NCBI GenBank assembly: GCA_021521415.1
Contig: JAIQDT010003547.1
Span: 124,001 to 188,000, forward strand
Direction of reading: 5' to 3'
Source of the DNA: Bidens hawaiensis
Taxonomy: Eukaryota > Streptophyta > Magnoliopsida > Asterales > Asteraceae
Length of the DNA: 64,000 nucleotides
Each line of letters opens with the position of its first letter. Positions within the stretch are counted from its first letter, which is position 1. Positions 10,669-22,130 of the stretch are shown here, piece by piece. The translations under genes and the position numbers were made by a program. The notes beneath the pieces were generated by a model. The model ran no database searches and was not told the origin of the DNA. It saw nothing but the letters and a program-made list of their open reading frames with translations.

Positions 10669-11991
10669 ATTTTAAATGCTTTGGGAGCTCTTTCAGCTCG
10701 ACTTTCGGTACTTCCAGCATTGACGGTTTCAACCCGGTATCAATCTTCTCGAGAAGCGGTTCCACTTGAACTGACCATGGTGGACGGTCTCCTCGCACAG
10801 CTGCGATCTCCATTTGTTTCTCTTCCTGTTCCAGCAACTTGTCTGTTTCCACCTGTAACCTGTCAAACAAAAAACACGTCTCCGCTGTGCCATCCGAACT
10901 GACGACAGAGTCATTAGCGGAATGCACTCGTCAATTACATCAGCCATAAAGCACTCGTCATCGACCGGAGAGTTATCTCCACGTGTGAAAACATTAATTC
11001 TCAGCTCACGGTTACCGAATGCCATGTCAACAGTACTATTTCTACAATTAATGTTGGCATTTGCGGTAGCCAAAAATGGTCTACCGAGGATAACTGTAGG
11101 CTGTTTAGTCCTCTCACCCGAAACATAATCGAGAACTAAAAAGTCAACTGGAAAGTAAAAGTCTTCCACCTTGACAATAACGTCTGTCAATATCCCTCGG
11201 GGCAGTTTCGGTGTCTGGTCAGCCAAGACAATCGTGGTGGCAGCCGCGCGAAGCGGGCCAAAATCTTACTGGTCGTATAAACTGCCCGGGAGAATACTGA
11301 TGCTAGCTCCAAGATCTAGAAGCGCCCTAGTCATTTTAAAATCACCCACCTGAATGGGTATAATGGGCGTTCCCGGATCTTGTAGCTTGGGTGGAAGTGC
11401 ACCCAAAAGAATTGCACTCACATTATCAGTAAAATCAATCTGTTTAGGAATCTTATGACTCCTTTTCTGCGTGCACAATTCTTTTAAATACTTAGCATAG
11501 GCAGGAATTTGTTTTATGGCATCTAAAAGAGGAATATTAATTTTGACTTGTTTAAACGTTTCCCACATTTCTTCTTGTTGCGGGCCTCGTTTTGATGCCA
11601 TCTTCGCCTTTGATGGCGCCAACAAAGCATCGGGATATGGAACAGTTTTCACCTTTTCCTTATCCTTAGAGTTGTTGGTGTAATCCTTCGGAACCGATTT
11701 ATTATTTTTAATTTCACTTTTGTTAGGTTTATTTAATTCAATCGGTTCCGGCTCGTCATTACTGACGAGACTCTCATCGACTTCTTCCACCACCCCATCA
11801 ACCAATGGTGGTGGACCCCCAACCTTATTATCATATTTCTTACCATTACGTAAAATACTTACCTGGTTGACGTGGTTTTTTGAACTTGAGCTGTGATGAT
11901 TCGGGTTGACTGTGGTGTCGCTCGGAAGTTGGCCCGCATTCTTTTGTAATTTCTCCATGTCCGAGGCGAGCTGACCAATTTGCTTCATCAT
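10669..11991 (-). pseudogene. Athila aspartic protease and linker (broken)
   Basis: From near 11990 the frame reads MKQIGQLASDMEKLQ, a lysine-rich linker, then the protease: GDFKMTRALLDLGASISILP (DLGAS is the Athila form of the Asp active-site loop) and VILGRPFLATANANI, the retropepsin C-terminal loop. It matures the polyprotein. Defects: in-frame TAA at about 11266 right after LYDQ, frameshifts near 10925 and 10650. The end (VELKELPKHLKYAFLG) leads to reverse transcriptase. Confidence 0.85.
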
Positions 11992-13980
11992 TGCCTCTGA
12001 CGATTTATCCCGTAACTCAAACTTTGCTTCGTCTTGGCCTTTTGCTCAGTCATGGCTTTCAATAACGCATCCAACTTCGAGTCAACTGACTCATCTGAAT
12101 TACCCGAGGACCATTTCTGCTGATCCTGATTACCCAAAAAATTTTCACCCCGGTTACTGTCTCTGTTATATCCCCGATTCTGATTACTCGAGCCCTGCTG
12201 ATTACCACTCTGACGATAATTACCCTGCGATCTGTTCTGACTCGATCCCTGAAAGTTCGGATTCATCTGAGAAGACGCGTTACCGTAATGAAAATTTGGG
12301 TGGTTCCTCAGGCCCGGGTGATATGTGTTTGAATTGAATCCTTGACCTTTGGAATCCCCGTAAGCATAATTAAATTCCTCGGTGTCATCCTCCTCATCAT
12401 CATCATAATACTCGGGGCATTTTTCTGCCTTATGCCCGAGTTCACCACAATCTTCACAAACCGGGAATTTCACACCAACTTTCCCGACCTCTTTCTTCTT
12501 ACCCTTTTTCAACTCAGCCAGTTCACGTTCCAACTCAGTAATTCTTTCAGACTCACTCGTGACTGACTTAACCGATCTGGATGAATTACCCTGTCTTCGT
12601 CTTTCAGCTGCTGCTTCTACCTTGGAATCTTCACACATGAACTCTAAATATTCCCAATCATCTTCTTCAGGCTGATTCAACAACTGACTATTACAGGAGG
12701 CCATAAGATGCTTTTGGTCCTCGTATGTCAAACCATTAACAAAGCATTTTACCAGTTCCCACAGTTCGAATTGTGATGTGGGCATTTTCTGATCATATCC
12801 TTATACCTGGTAAAAGCTTCATGGAATAACTCACCTGGTAATTGTGAAAAGTGACGAATGTCTGAACGGGCCTCGGTAGTCTTCGACTATGAATAAAACT
12901 CGTTTAGGAAGACTTGTTGCATCTCGGCCCAGTTTATGATACTGTGTGTTGGTAACGAGTTAAACCACAATTTCGCTTTGTCTTTTAATGAGAACTGTAA
13001 TTATCGCAACCGGACTTCATCCTGATTGTACGTACCATCACCAATAGACCCGCAAACAGCCGAAAAATCGATCAAGTGCGAATACGGGTCTTCCGAAGCC
13101 ATCCCGTTGAAATGAGGAACGTTGTTGATATAAGATGATCGGGACTTAAAAGTTTGCTGTCCCTGCACTTGTTCCTATGGAACCAACTGGGATGCTCCGT
13201 CTGAGATAGCCGGTATGAACCGACTGTTTACACCATGAGCCGGGGCTATGTAATTTCTCCTTTGCCCCCCGGGGTTTCCCATACCGCCTCGGTTAACCGG
13301 AATACCACGAACTCTCTCGGGCCGTTCTGCCCGATTTCCCTTTCTCGATCCCTTCGGTGTCTGTTAACGGGTTCAGCCCGTCTTCGAATTACCGACTCTT
13401 CCACTTCTTCTTCATACTGATTATCACCCTCAACCTCCGGTTCACCAACCTCGTTCTCGGGTTCAACCTCCCGATTTTCTCTAACCCATCTGTCAACCTC
13501 ATCGTCAGCTGCCCGAAAACCTTGGTTTCCATTATTGTCTTCACCCTCATCCTTATATTCAGTCGTAACACTCGATCGAACATCATCAATATTTATCCGA
13601 ACTCGATGTCTAGGGTTATTGTTTGGAGCGGATGTTTCGGCTTGGTTAAAGTCAAGGTTTAGGTTTCGGTTAGGATTTTGGTTTCGGTTTTGATTTCGGG
13701 TTCTGGAGGCACGAGCTGAGTTGTTTTGGTTATTCTGGTTATTGAAGTTTGGTGGGTCGGGTATATTGTCTGGGTGAAACATATTGGTTTGTGGAAGTGG
13801 GTCTTGGTTTTTGGTGTTGTTCTGATTCTAGTTTTCGTTCTGGTTCTGGTTTTGATTCTGGTTCTGGTTTTGGTCTTCCATCTCAGAATTTCTGTTTTGT
13901 ACTCGGCTCTGTCGAGCTAACCTCTCAATTTCGGGCTCGTAAACTAACGGAGACTGTCGGCCCGAATGGTGGGTGCGCAT
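11992..13980 (-). pseudogene. Athila gag (broken)
   Basis: Starts at ATG 13980 (MRTHHSGRQSPLVYEPEIER), followed by an Asn/Gln-rich stretch (QNQNQNQN) with an in-frame TAG at 13828-13830. It continues from codon MFHPDN through more Asn/Arg repeats and an acidic segment. The capsid core is recognisable but spread over several stops between about 13250 and 12790 (YINNVPHFNGMASEDPYSHL, LQFSLKDKAKLWFNSL). A nucleocapsid knuckle CEDCGELGHKAEKC (CX2CX4HX4C) lies near 12420-12465, followed by a Gly/Asn/Gln-rich tail. Frameshift to the protease region near 11995. It would form the particle shell and bind RNA. Confidence 0.88.
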
Positions 13981-14125
13981 AAACCTGTAATCTGCACAAC
14001 TAACACAACCCGCGTAAAATGAAAAAAATACAGATAAAATTAAGTAAAATAAAATTTAAACTAAAAACTGAAAATTAAATAAAACACAAAAATCAAATAA
14101 CACGAAAAACACTAAGCACACTAAG
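13981..14125 (-). other. 5' untranslated leader of the Athila element
   Basis: A short A-rich leader between the primer binding site and the gag ATG (about 145 bp). No structure recognised. Confidence 0.6.
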
Positions 14126-14143
14126 TCCCCGGCAAAGGCACCA
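14126..14143 (-). other. primer binding site (tRNA-Asp type)
   Basis: On the minus strand TGGTGCCTTTGCCGGGGA lies 3 bases inside the 5' LTR. It differs at two positions from the tRNA-Asp complement used by Athila elements (TGGCGCCGTTGCCGGGGA). Minus-strand DNA synthesis would start here. Confidence 0.85.
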
Positions 14144-14146
14144 TTT

Positions 14147-15281
14147 TGATGACCATTGTTTAAGTCAATCAAAAACCTAATTATTCTAAATAGTTAGAGC
14201 AAGTAGGATATCATATCACAAGGAGTATGTGGTTAATGTAATTCGTGTAACAGGTTTAATATTATGAAGTAATCGGTTTTAGTGCTGATCACACAAGCAA
14301 TAGTTTAAAATAAGAGAACAAAGCAACGAACAAGTAAACAAATATTAAGCAGTTAACAAAGCAACACACCCGGGAATTCAAGTAAGCAACCAAACAGTAT
14401 CTCATGCAACCTAACAGATTGATTATCAACGATTATTTGAAAACTGATCAACCAGACAAAACCTTAGACGTCAACAATTACTTTACACACGACACTGGTT
14501 ATCAAACGGTCCTTGCCAGTGTGACTCAGTTAAGGGTAATTGTATGTTTTATCATATTCAATTTAACCAAACAATTATATGACTAATTATCTAGCAACTG
14601 GTAACAGATCGTTCAGACCAACGTAAACCTAAACCGACCGAACACACAGAAATACTAAACATCAATAATCATATATCAATCTTCAATAATCAAAACATAA
14701 GTATTCACAATCACATGAGAAAAAACTGTAAATGGTTACAAACTGTACATCCCGGGTGCGGTTCTAGGAGATTAGCCGAGCCGCGACATCATCAAATCTT
14801 CGATACGGATGATATGGATCATAGATATGGTCTTGACACGAGCTAGGATGCTTAAATCGCCTATCGGAGCTACTGGAAATCGCCTCTCTTCGTCAAAACG
14901 GAGTTAGGGTTTCTTAAGATGAATAATACTATTTAAACCAAAAATCCCGTCTGCACACCCCATCGCGTGTCCATCGCGTATCGCGATGAACCAGAAAGTC
15001 AACTTTATTATTTAACCCCATAGCGATACGCTATGGGCCTTCAAGGGAGCCCATCGCGTATCGCGATGGGTCTCCTCAATAGCAAACATCATTTAACTTC
15101 TCGTTTCTCGTGCTGGACTTCCCGGGTATTCATTCCATGCTACAACAGGTCCATATTGAGTACTTTAACGTCTGTGACCTAAAATCCAATAATACACGTA
15201 TGAAGTATCGATAGTTCTCGAATAAACAGTTAAAACTAAACAATAAACAAACTAAAACATATACAAATTAGCTGACCATCA
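14147..15281 (-). repeat. 5' LTR of the Athila element
   Basis: A 1135-bp LTR, partner of 1518-2640. It contains CATCGCG palindromes at 14958-14989, 15017-15037 and 15050-15070. The main length difference from the other LTR is at 14958-14989, where this copy has one extra half-palindrome. Confidence 0.95.
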
Positions 15282-15355
15282 TTTAGTGGCAAAGAGGTAT
15301 GACATCTAACCAAGAGGTTGTGTGTTCAAGCCTTAGTTGAGGCATTTTTATGTTT
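15282..15355 (+). mobile_element. tRNA-derived SINE-like sequence, 3' part
   Basis: Directly after the Athila element and its duplicated TTTAG. Joined to 1498-1517 it gives an A box (TGGTTTAGTGG) and, 34 bp further, a B box core (GTTCAAGCC, about 15330-15340), the spacing of a pol III promoter in plant SINEs. It then runs into a T-rich tail. The 3' boundary is uncertain and the source tRNA cannot be named by eye. Confidence 0.45.
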
Positions 15356-15533
15356 ATTTTTATACACAAGTTTTTTACACAAGTCAAATCATAACTAAGT
15401 AAGCCCACATCAAATTAAATTGTTTAAACCAAAAAAAAATGCTCCTTTCACTTAAGGCCCAAAACATTTTCACCTTTGGCCCAAAAAAATTTCGTCTTTT
15501 CGGAGTTGGCCCTATATTGAGGATACGAAGAAG

Positions 15534-16890
15534 ATGGATCAAATAAACCAACATGCAATGGATGAGGAAGTTGAGGTCTTGAGTGCATTTCGTGCCGTAG
15601 CAAATAAGATAGCGTCTTGTCGTAGGCAATCGTATATCCTTCGAGATCGTGCGGATATGAACGATCGTTTGATGAGAAACTACTTCAACGACTCGCCCAG
15701 ATACGACGAAGCTAAGTTTGAACTTCATTTATGGATGTCCAGACATTTATATTTGCGCATCATGGGAGATTTAGAGCGGGAGTATCGTATTTTCAACAAA
15801 AACCCGACGCAAGAGAATATTTAGGATTCAACGCCATCCAAAAGTGTACTTTGGCGCTACACATCCTGGCATACGGTAACACGACCGACATCAACAACGA
15901 GTATTTATAATGGCAGAAAAAACGACGCGAGACTCATTGAAAATTTTGCATTAGTAAAATTTAAATGGTTTAAATTAATTGTTTTAAATTGTTTAAATTA
16001 ATTATTTTTAACCTATTTGTTTTTTAAATTGTTATAATCATTTATTTCTATAAGAATAACACGATTATATGGTGGTCGTTATATGAGGATTCCAACTTCA
16101 AACGACCTAACTCCATATATAATGTACAAAAAAGCAAACATTCTTTTCCCGACATGATGAGAAGTATAGATTGCATGCATTAGGAGTGGGGAAACTATCT
16201 AACCGCATGACGAGCTCAATACACTCGTGGTGACCATGAAGTACCAACGGTTATTCTTCAAGCCATTTGTAATAACGACAAAAAGTTCTCAACGCGTCAC
16301 CCGTGCTAGAGTAGTGCATCAGTTGTAGCATAGCGTTCTTACCATTTTATGTCAACGGTACCTACTATCGTCACAAATACTATCTGGGAGATGGGATATA
16401 TCCGAGCACTCGATCATCGTCAAAACATTTCAAGTCCCGATCGAAGAAAAAATAGAATACTTTAAAAATAAGCAAGAGTTCGCGTGAAAGGATATTGAGA
16501 GGTGTTTTGGGGTTCTTAAAAACGTTGGCATTATTTGACAAACCCATTTCGTGTATGGTCGATGGAAAGTATGTGGGATTCCATATATACGTGTATCATA
16601 TTGCATAATATGATTTTAGAATACAAGACTAAAGAAATATGCCAATACTATATACCATGGGAACGTTCCAAAACAATTCCCTAAACCAACGGAAGAACAA
16701 CGAACACGAAACAATTACGAGCTCACATCAAGTGAGATACATAACCAACTTTAGAATATTTGATTCAACACGTTTGGGATAATCGCCCCGTTGAAGACGA
16801 ATACGAAGACGAGGATTATGTCGAGGGATGTCGAGGATGAGCAAGAACACGAAGACGAGAATGAGGAGGATGACGAAGACGACTACTAAA
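15534..16890 (+). pseudogene. PIF/Harbinger (ALP1-like) transposase relic 1
   Basis: Reads MDQINQHAMDEEVEVL ... RRQSYILRDRADMNDRLMRNYF ... YDEAKFELHLWMSRHLYLRIMGDLE, the N-terminal pattern of plant ALP1-like PIF/Harbinger transposases. After a TAG (about 15822) and a shift it continues with GFNAIQKCTLALHILAYG and, beyond an AT-rich gap (15950-16050), with MMRSIDCMHWEWGNY, WKDIERCFGVLKN and a C-terminal acidic tail (EDEYEDEDY). The DDE nuclease would cut and paste the element; here it is dead through several stops, shifts and gaps. Terminal inverted repeats were not identified. Confidence 0.8.
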
Positions 16891-17289
16891 TTCGAATTTT
16901 TATATATATTTTTTTATTTTTTGGTGTGTATTTATTTTTATTTTAATTTATTTTTCTGTTATTTAAATTTTTTTTTTATAAATTAATGGGTTTTTATTTG
17001 TTTAATTTTATTATAAAAAGAAAACATTAAAAATAATACAACACAATTACACCCATAAAACAAAAATCCACCATTTGCTGACTTGGTGGCACATGACATA
17101 AATTGCCTCATTTATAGCCTTCCACTACTTATAGCCTAACCCTAAGTCTTTTTTTTAAACCCGTCTAAAAAATAGTCTTCCATTTTTTAAATCCCAAATA
17201 CAGGTTCAAGACCACCATATTCAAGATCTCAAAATCCAATATACAATGGCTAAATATAAGGCTCGTACCACCTATTGACAATCAAACAA
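16891..17289. other. AT-rich sequence, no gene seen
   Basis: T- and A-rich runs after the transposase relic. It may hold the 3' end of the PIF element (phrases such as GCCTCATTTATAGCC near 17101), but I cannot define terminal repeats. Confidence 0.5.
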
Positions 17290-17415
17290 CAATCACATTA
17301 ACCAAACCCTGAAATAGAAGCCAAAAATACACAAGGAAGGTTGTGAATGTGGTGGCTGGAAGTGATTAGATCTAGGCTTAAACCAGTTAGGCGCAACCAT
17401 AAAACCACACCAATA
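17290..17415 (-). pseudogene. right part of an unidentified open frame split by the Tat insertion
   Basis: Minus-strand frame continuing from 31411-31755 when the Tat element and one CCAAT copy are removed. This part reads WYWCGFMVAPNWFKPRSN ... FYFRVWLM and ends in TGA at about 17290. I do not recognise the protein. It also contains a TTTCTATTTCAG-like acceptor near its end, so it could be an exon edge. It may be chance. Confidence 0.25.
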
Positions 17416-17420
17416 CCAAT

Positions 17421-18052
17421 TGTAGAGGTAGGGTATGAAACCCGCAATTTGAAAAAGTATAACACTAGCTTCATACGCTGGGGATATAACTAACGCCAGG
17501 CGTAGTGCATGGCGCAAAGAGTGTAGTCCAATATAAAATTTTCCTGAAACCTCGGGAATGGCAATATAGGACAAAAAGATGGTAACCCACATGGGGATAA
17601 AAACCAAACAAATATGGATTGGACAACACATAAAGGACGGTACAAACAGTACAATCACGTCCGTGTCAAAAGGCCTTGATGCTCACCAACTTCCACCAAC
17701 CACCACTACCGCACGAGTGGAGAATATTATTGGTGGAAAACCTGACAAGGTGGTTGGTCACACTCTCTCTCCTCCGGCTATAAATACCAATAAACCTCCA
17801 AATGGTAACAGATATACTTTCTCCTACTATCACTACCAAATCATATTATCTCGTACTATCAAGTACAGATTCTCACGCCGGAGGGTGGTTACGAGAGAAT
17901 CCCCCCATTACTCGTAACGAGCTCACGGTATTCTGTTTTGCAGGTTACACTCGTCTGCGCCAAGAAGGTTTTATAACCCATCGTGTAGAATACTTAACCA
18001 TTACCCTCGGACTAACGTGTTAGACCTTGAGGGGTGGATTCGTGTTTCTTCA
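17421..18052 (+). repeat. 5' LTR of the Tat element
   Basis: A 632-bp LTR with a TATA box (TATAAATA) at 17779-17786. It lacks about 18 bp present in the 3' LTR near 28305-28325. Confidence 0.95.
17779..17786 (+). promoter_or_regulatory. TATA box of the Tat LTR
   Basis: TATAAATA in a CT-rich context (CTCTCCTCCGGC before it). The same box is in the 3' LTR at 31137-31144. Confidence 0.7.
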
Positions 18053-18053
18053 T

Positions 18054-18070
18054 TGGCGCCATCCGTGCAT
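18054..18070 (+). other. primer binding site of the Tat element
   Basis: TGGCGCCATCCGTGCAT starts one base after the LTR end. The TGGCGCC start is as in other Tat elements; the tRNA cannot be named with certainty. Confidence 0.65.
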
Positions 18071-18098
18071 ATAGCTAGAACAGTAACTCACTCCGTTC

Positions 18099-19550
18099 TT
18101 GACTCAGATGAGTGGCAAGACCACACCGAAAGAGGTTGGCCAAAAGGCCAACCTAGAAGGAAATACCGAAAATCTGGACGTAGAAGGTACAAGCGGAGGT
18201 CTACTTAATGCCTCTACCATTCACCCTACTGTCACAGATAAACAAAAAACAAAAAAACGTTCCAAAGCAACTATGCCGCCAGACATCATGGCGTGGCTCG
18301 AGGCAGAACAACAAAAACTGAAAGACAAACTACAAGAAAAAATGGCATCCGTCGTGAAACCTAGATCACTGTTTGATACAGCCTCTAGTAGCAACGAAGA
18401 GGAAGAGTCTAAAGAAAACTTAATGCCGGTTCGTGCGAAAACACCATTCGCCAGAACACCTCCTGCTAAACAAAACAGCAAAGCAGGAGAGAAGTCACAG
18501 CGGTCGAACCTAAAGGCGGACTCACGCCTAGACGACCCGGACTATGAAGAAAGCTGGAAGGGGCTAGACACTAAAAAGTTAGTAAAATATCACCCAGAAG
18601 CGGCGGTTGATTTTTCCAAACCATACCGGCCAACAACATCGGCGGGAAAGTCAAAATTTTTGGCAAGAATAGCCGAAGCAGAGCTGCCAGAAAATCCCAA
18701 AATCCCGCCAACGGTAGGCAGTATGATGGTATCTCAGATCCAGACAATCACTTTCAAACCTTCACAGCTGCTGGGCTAGTATCAGGGTGGACCATGCCGT
18801 TATGGTGCCACATTTTTACGCTAACACTAGTGGGAGCCGCTAGAGCGTGGTTTGAAAGATTGCCAGATGGCCAAATCACAAGCTGGGAAGACCTAGCAAA
18901 AAATTTCATTCAACAGTTTAACCAACAACGGCGACACATTAGTGACCCAGCAGACATTTTGAATGTCGTCAGAAAAGACAGCGAAACACTAGAAGACTTC
19001 ATCACTAGATTTAACCAAGAAGGCCTCAACATTGGTGGCGTAAGTGAAGAACTGCTGCGGGCAGCCTTCACCAAAAGGTAAAGTGTGACGATCTTATTCG
19101 GAACCTTATGGTCAGAGATGGTATGCCACAGCGATGGGATGATGTCATGACCTCGGCCAAAAGGTATGCACGGATGGAGAAAAGCTTGGGGAAAGAACTG
19201 GGAGAAAACGGCGCCAGAAATGACATTAGTAGAGCCCGCCAGGGCAAACGAATGTCTTCTGTATGGTCTAGGCTAAACAGTGACAGAGAATACGCCACAT
19301 TTGAACCTTTTAAAGCAAAAAAAAAGGGTCAGATGAATGCACCCCAGACAAATTCATCCAGATGGACCCCACTGACAAAAAGCGCAACAAATATCATGTA
19401 CAGTGAAGGGATCCAACTGAAAAAGCCGGCACCAGTTAGACAGGGGCCAAACACAGACATGAAAAGTTACTACGACTTTCATGAACAACATGGACACACA
19501 ACGAATCAGTGTGTTAACTTGAAAGACGCAATCGAGGAGTGTGTGTAAAA
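18099..19550 (+). pseudogene. Tat gag (broken)
   Basis: Probable start MSGKTTPKEVGQ at 18108. A long, charged, low-complexity N-terminal part is followed, after a frameshift near 18715, by YDGISDPDNHFQTFTAAG and the capsid core WCHIFTLTLVGAARAWFERL ... DLAKNFIQQFNQQ ... ETLEDFITRFNQE. A second shift near 19080 leads to DDLIRNLMVRDGMPQRWDDV and then KSYYDFHEQHGHTTNQC, a single CX..H-type knuckle remnant. TAA at 19546-19548 separates it from the protease region. The encoded protein would form the particle. Confidence 0.85.
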
Positions 19551-20484
19551 TGGCAAGTTGGATCATCTGGTCAGAAACATCAAGGGAAAGTACAGGCTTC
19601 CACCCCCAAAGGATGGTGGAAGACCTGAAAAGAAAATGAAGGACCTACACGCCAACATGATCTCATGTAACGTCCAAAACAAAAAGAAAAGACACATAGA
19701 ATGGGCGGCATGGGAGGAAGAACAAGTAATCTTCCCAAGAGTAAGAGGATGAGCAAACAAGAAAGCACCCTTAGTGATTACAGCCGTGTTTGGTCACTAC
19801 AGGACACCGCGTTTCTTTGTTGACGCGGGAGCAACATCCAACATCACGTACCACCAATGTTTTGAATTAGCGAAAGAAAAGGATAAGCGCCGGGTAACAG
19901 CCGTCAATGCTCCGATCGCGGGATTCAATCAAAGCATCGAATACCCTCTAGGGCAGATAACATTCCCAGTCGAGCTAAGTGATGGACTCCATTCTCGAAC
20001 GGAAGACGTTGACTTCCTGATAAAGGAGACTCCATACCCGCAATATGATATTATTCTAGGAAGAGAGGCTATCAGTGATTTCAATGCTACTCCGTCAACA
20101 GCACATGGAATATTAGGGGTGCCAACACCAACAGGAGTAGCAATGATCCACGCCAACAAAGAATGCAACATAGCAGAAAGGAAGACACTGCCACAGAAGA
20201 TGCTAAAGACTAGCAAAACCAGAGAAGTGGAAAAACGGACGCTCAACAAAGAATTCCCAGAACAAAGCATAACCATCAGACCAACCATCTTTGAAGGAGC
20301 GCGTGCGGTGCTCAAGAGCTTATTAGTCAAAAATATTGATATCTTTGCTTGGACCCCAGCGGACATGACAGGGGTCCCAAGAAGCAAAGCGGAACACGAG
20401 TTAAAGGTTAACCCAACCTTCTTCCCGGTGGTGCAGAAGCGAAGGAAGATGGGACCGGAACAGGCAAAAGCCTGTGATGAATAA
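19551..20484 (+). pseudogene. Tat aspartic protease region
   Basis: After a stretch ending in TGA at 19750-19752 the frame ITAVFGHYRTPRFFVDAGATSNITY carries the active-site loop (DAGAT, a Tat variant of D-S/T-G-A). YDIILGREAISDFNA is the C-terminal loop. A linker runs to VPRSKAEHELKVNP, the entry to reverse transcriptase. TAA at about 20482-20484. Confidence 0.85.
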
Positions 20485-21175
20485 GTTCAACAATTAATTG
20501 ATGCGGGTATAATTCGAGAAATTCAGTACCAAACATGGTTAGCCAACCTGGTAATGGTACCCAAGGCAAATGGCCAATGACACATGTGTATTGACTTCAA
20601 AGACCTCAATAAAGCATGCCCAAAAGATTGTTACCCCCTGCCGGAGATCGATCTTAAAGTAGACGCACCGGTACCCTTTCAATTCAAATGATTTTTAGAC
20701 GCATACAAAGGGTATCACCAGATCCACATGGCGGCAAGAGACCAAGATAAAACGGATTTAAGAACAAATAGCGGAACATATTGTTATAAAATGATGCCAT
20801 TTGGCCTCAAGAACGCCGGGTCTACTTACCAAAGGTTGATGGACAAAGAGTTCAAGCCTCAAATCGGAAGAACTTTGGAAGTCTACATGGACGATTTGGT
20901 CATCAAAAGTAAGACGGAAGGGACCATATTAAAAGATATCGAAGAGAACTTCAAAACTTTAAGGGCAATTAGCATGAAACTCAACCCAGGAAAATGTTCT
21001 TTCGGTATGGAGGAAGGGAAATTCCTGGGGGTAATAATGACGAATGATGGATTCAAAGCCAACCCGGAAAAATTGGAAGCCATGCGAAAAATGCCGTCAC
21101 AAAAATCGGTTAAGCAAGTGCAAACACTCAACGGCAGATTAGTCGATTGAACAGAAACTGTCTCAAGAAATCTCA
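20485..21175 (+). pseudogene. Tat reverse transcriptase region
   Basis: Pieces: QQLIDAGIIREI, LVMVPKANGQ then TGA (20578-20580) where the family has Trp, HMCIDFKDLNKACPKD, a TGA before FLDAYKGYHQI, then an open stretch KMMPFGLKNAGSTYQRLMD and the catalytic box VYMDDLVIKSK (YMDD at 20884-20895). MKLNPGKCSFGMEEGKFLGV is the thumb start. A shift near 21150 joins the RNase H part. Confidence 0.9.
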
Positions 21176-22130
21176 GTTCTGATGGACGGAAGAAACAGAA
21201 ACAGCGTTCCAAGAAATCAAGTCGCGCCTAGAAGAATTACCAACGCTCACAGCCCCTAAAGCTGGAGAACCGTTAATAGTATACTTAGCAGCATCAGAAA
21301 GAACAGTCAGCGCAGTCTTGATGGTAGAAAGAAATGGCATTCAAACACCCATTTATTACATAAGTCGCACACTGACAGATGCGGAAACAAGATACTCCAC
21401 CTTGGAAAAGTTAGTTTTATCCTTGGTCCAGACAGTGCGACGTTTGAGAAGGTACTTCCAAGGCCATCCAATACATGTCCTCACCAACTTCCGCTTGCAA
21501 AATGTACTGAGCAAACCAGAATTGTCTGGGAGGCTTGCAAAATGGGTGATAGAATTGGGAGAACATGCCATTGAGTACAAACCAAGGCCAACAATCAAAG
21601 GACAGGTTTTGGCTGATATCATCGCTGAAATTCCTCAAGAAAAGGAGGAAGAATGCAAAAGGGAGATCGAACCTCCTGTGGATCAAAGGAAAGATAAAGT
21701 TTGGAAGTTGTTCACAGAAGGAGCTTTGAAGGCGCCGGCGCGGGCCTAAAAAATAACCAATCCAGAAGGACAACACTTTACGTACGCAATACGCCTAGAA
21801 TTTAAAAGCACAAACAACGAGGCGGAGTACGAAGCACTGTTGGCAGGGATGAAAATCGCTAAAGAGCTGGGGGCCCGCCATTTGGAAGCACATGTGGACT
21901 CCATGCTAGTGGCAAATCAGATTGAAGGATCGTATGATGCAAAGGACGATAAGATGGCATCATACCTAGCGAAAGCCAAAGTCCTAATGACAGCTTTTGC
22001 CACATGCAAGGTAAAACACATCAAGAGAAGCGAGAACAAACAGGCTGACGCCTTAAGCAAACTTGCATCGATTGGCTTTGAACACCTCGCAAAAGGCGTC
22101 CGTATTGAAGTCCTGACAACGCCTTCGGTA
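21176..22130 (+). pseudogene. Tat dual RNase H region
   Basis: First the degenerate Ty3-type RNase H: EPLIVYLAASERTVSAVL, YYISRTLTDAETRYSTLEKL, TNFRLQNVLSKPELSGRLAKW. A TAA near 21749 then interrupts the second, archaeal-type RNase H: LFTEGA, STNNEAEYEALLAGM, VDSMLVANQI, NKQADALSKLAS. The extra RNase H is the hallmark of the Tat lineage. The first catalytic Asp of the second domain appears as Glu (FTEGA where the family has FTDGA). Confidence 0.88.

Larger units (their letters stand above)
1518..15281 (-). mobile_element. complete Athila-lineage Ty3/gypsy retrotransposon, minus strand
   Basis: A 13.76-kb element flanked by the direct repeat TTTAG (1513-1517 and 15282-15286). LTRs start TGATG and end CATCA. 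On the minus strand the order is LTR, tRNA-Asp-type primer site, gag, protease, reverse transcriptase, RNase H, integrase, a spacer, ATHILA ORF-1, a long non-coding tail, polypurine tract and LTR, which is the Athila layout. I count about 45 differences between the two LTRs (about 4%), so it is much older than the Tekay element at 53492. Gag and pol carry many stops and frameshifts and the element is not autonomous. Confidence 0.95.

Noticed and set aside
13357..13982. Plus-strand frames opposite gag (runs of LVLVL)
   Set aside because: Mirror of the Asn/Gln-rich gag codons on the minus strand.
15282..15345. Functional tRNA gene
   Set aside because: A and B boxes are present after restoring the insertion site, but no cloverleaf with acceptor stem can be drawn and the A box is split by a 13.8-kb insertion.
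17579..18023. Plus-strand frames of 112 and 73 codons
   Set aside because: They lie in the Tat 5' LTR and recur in the 3' LTR at 30937-31381; no domain.
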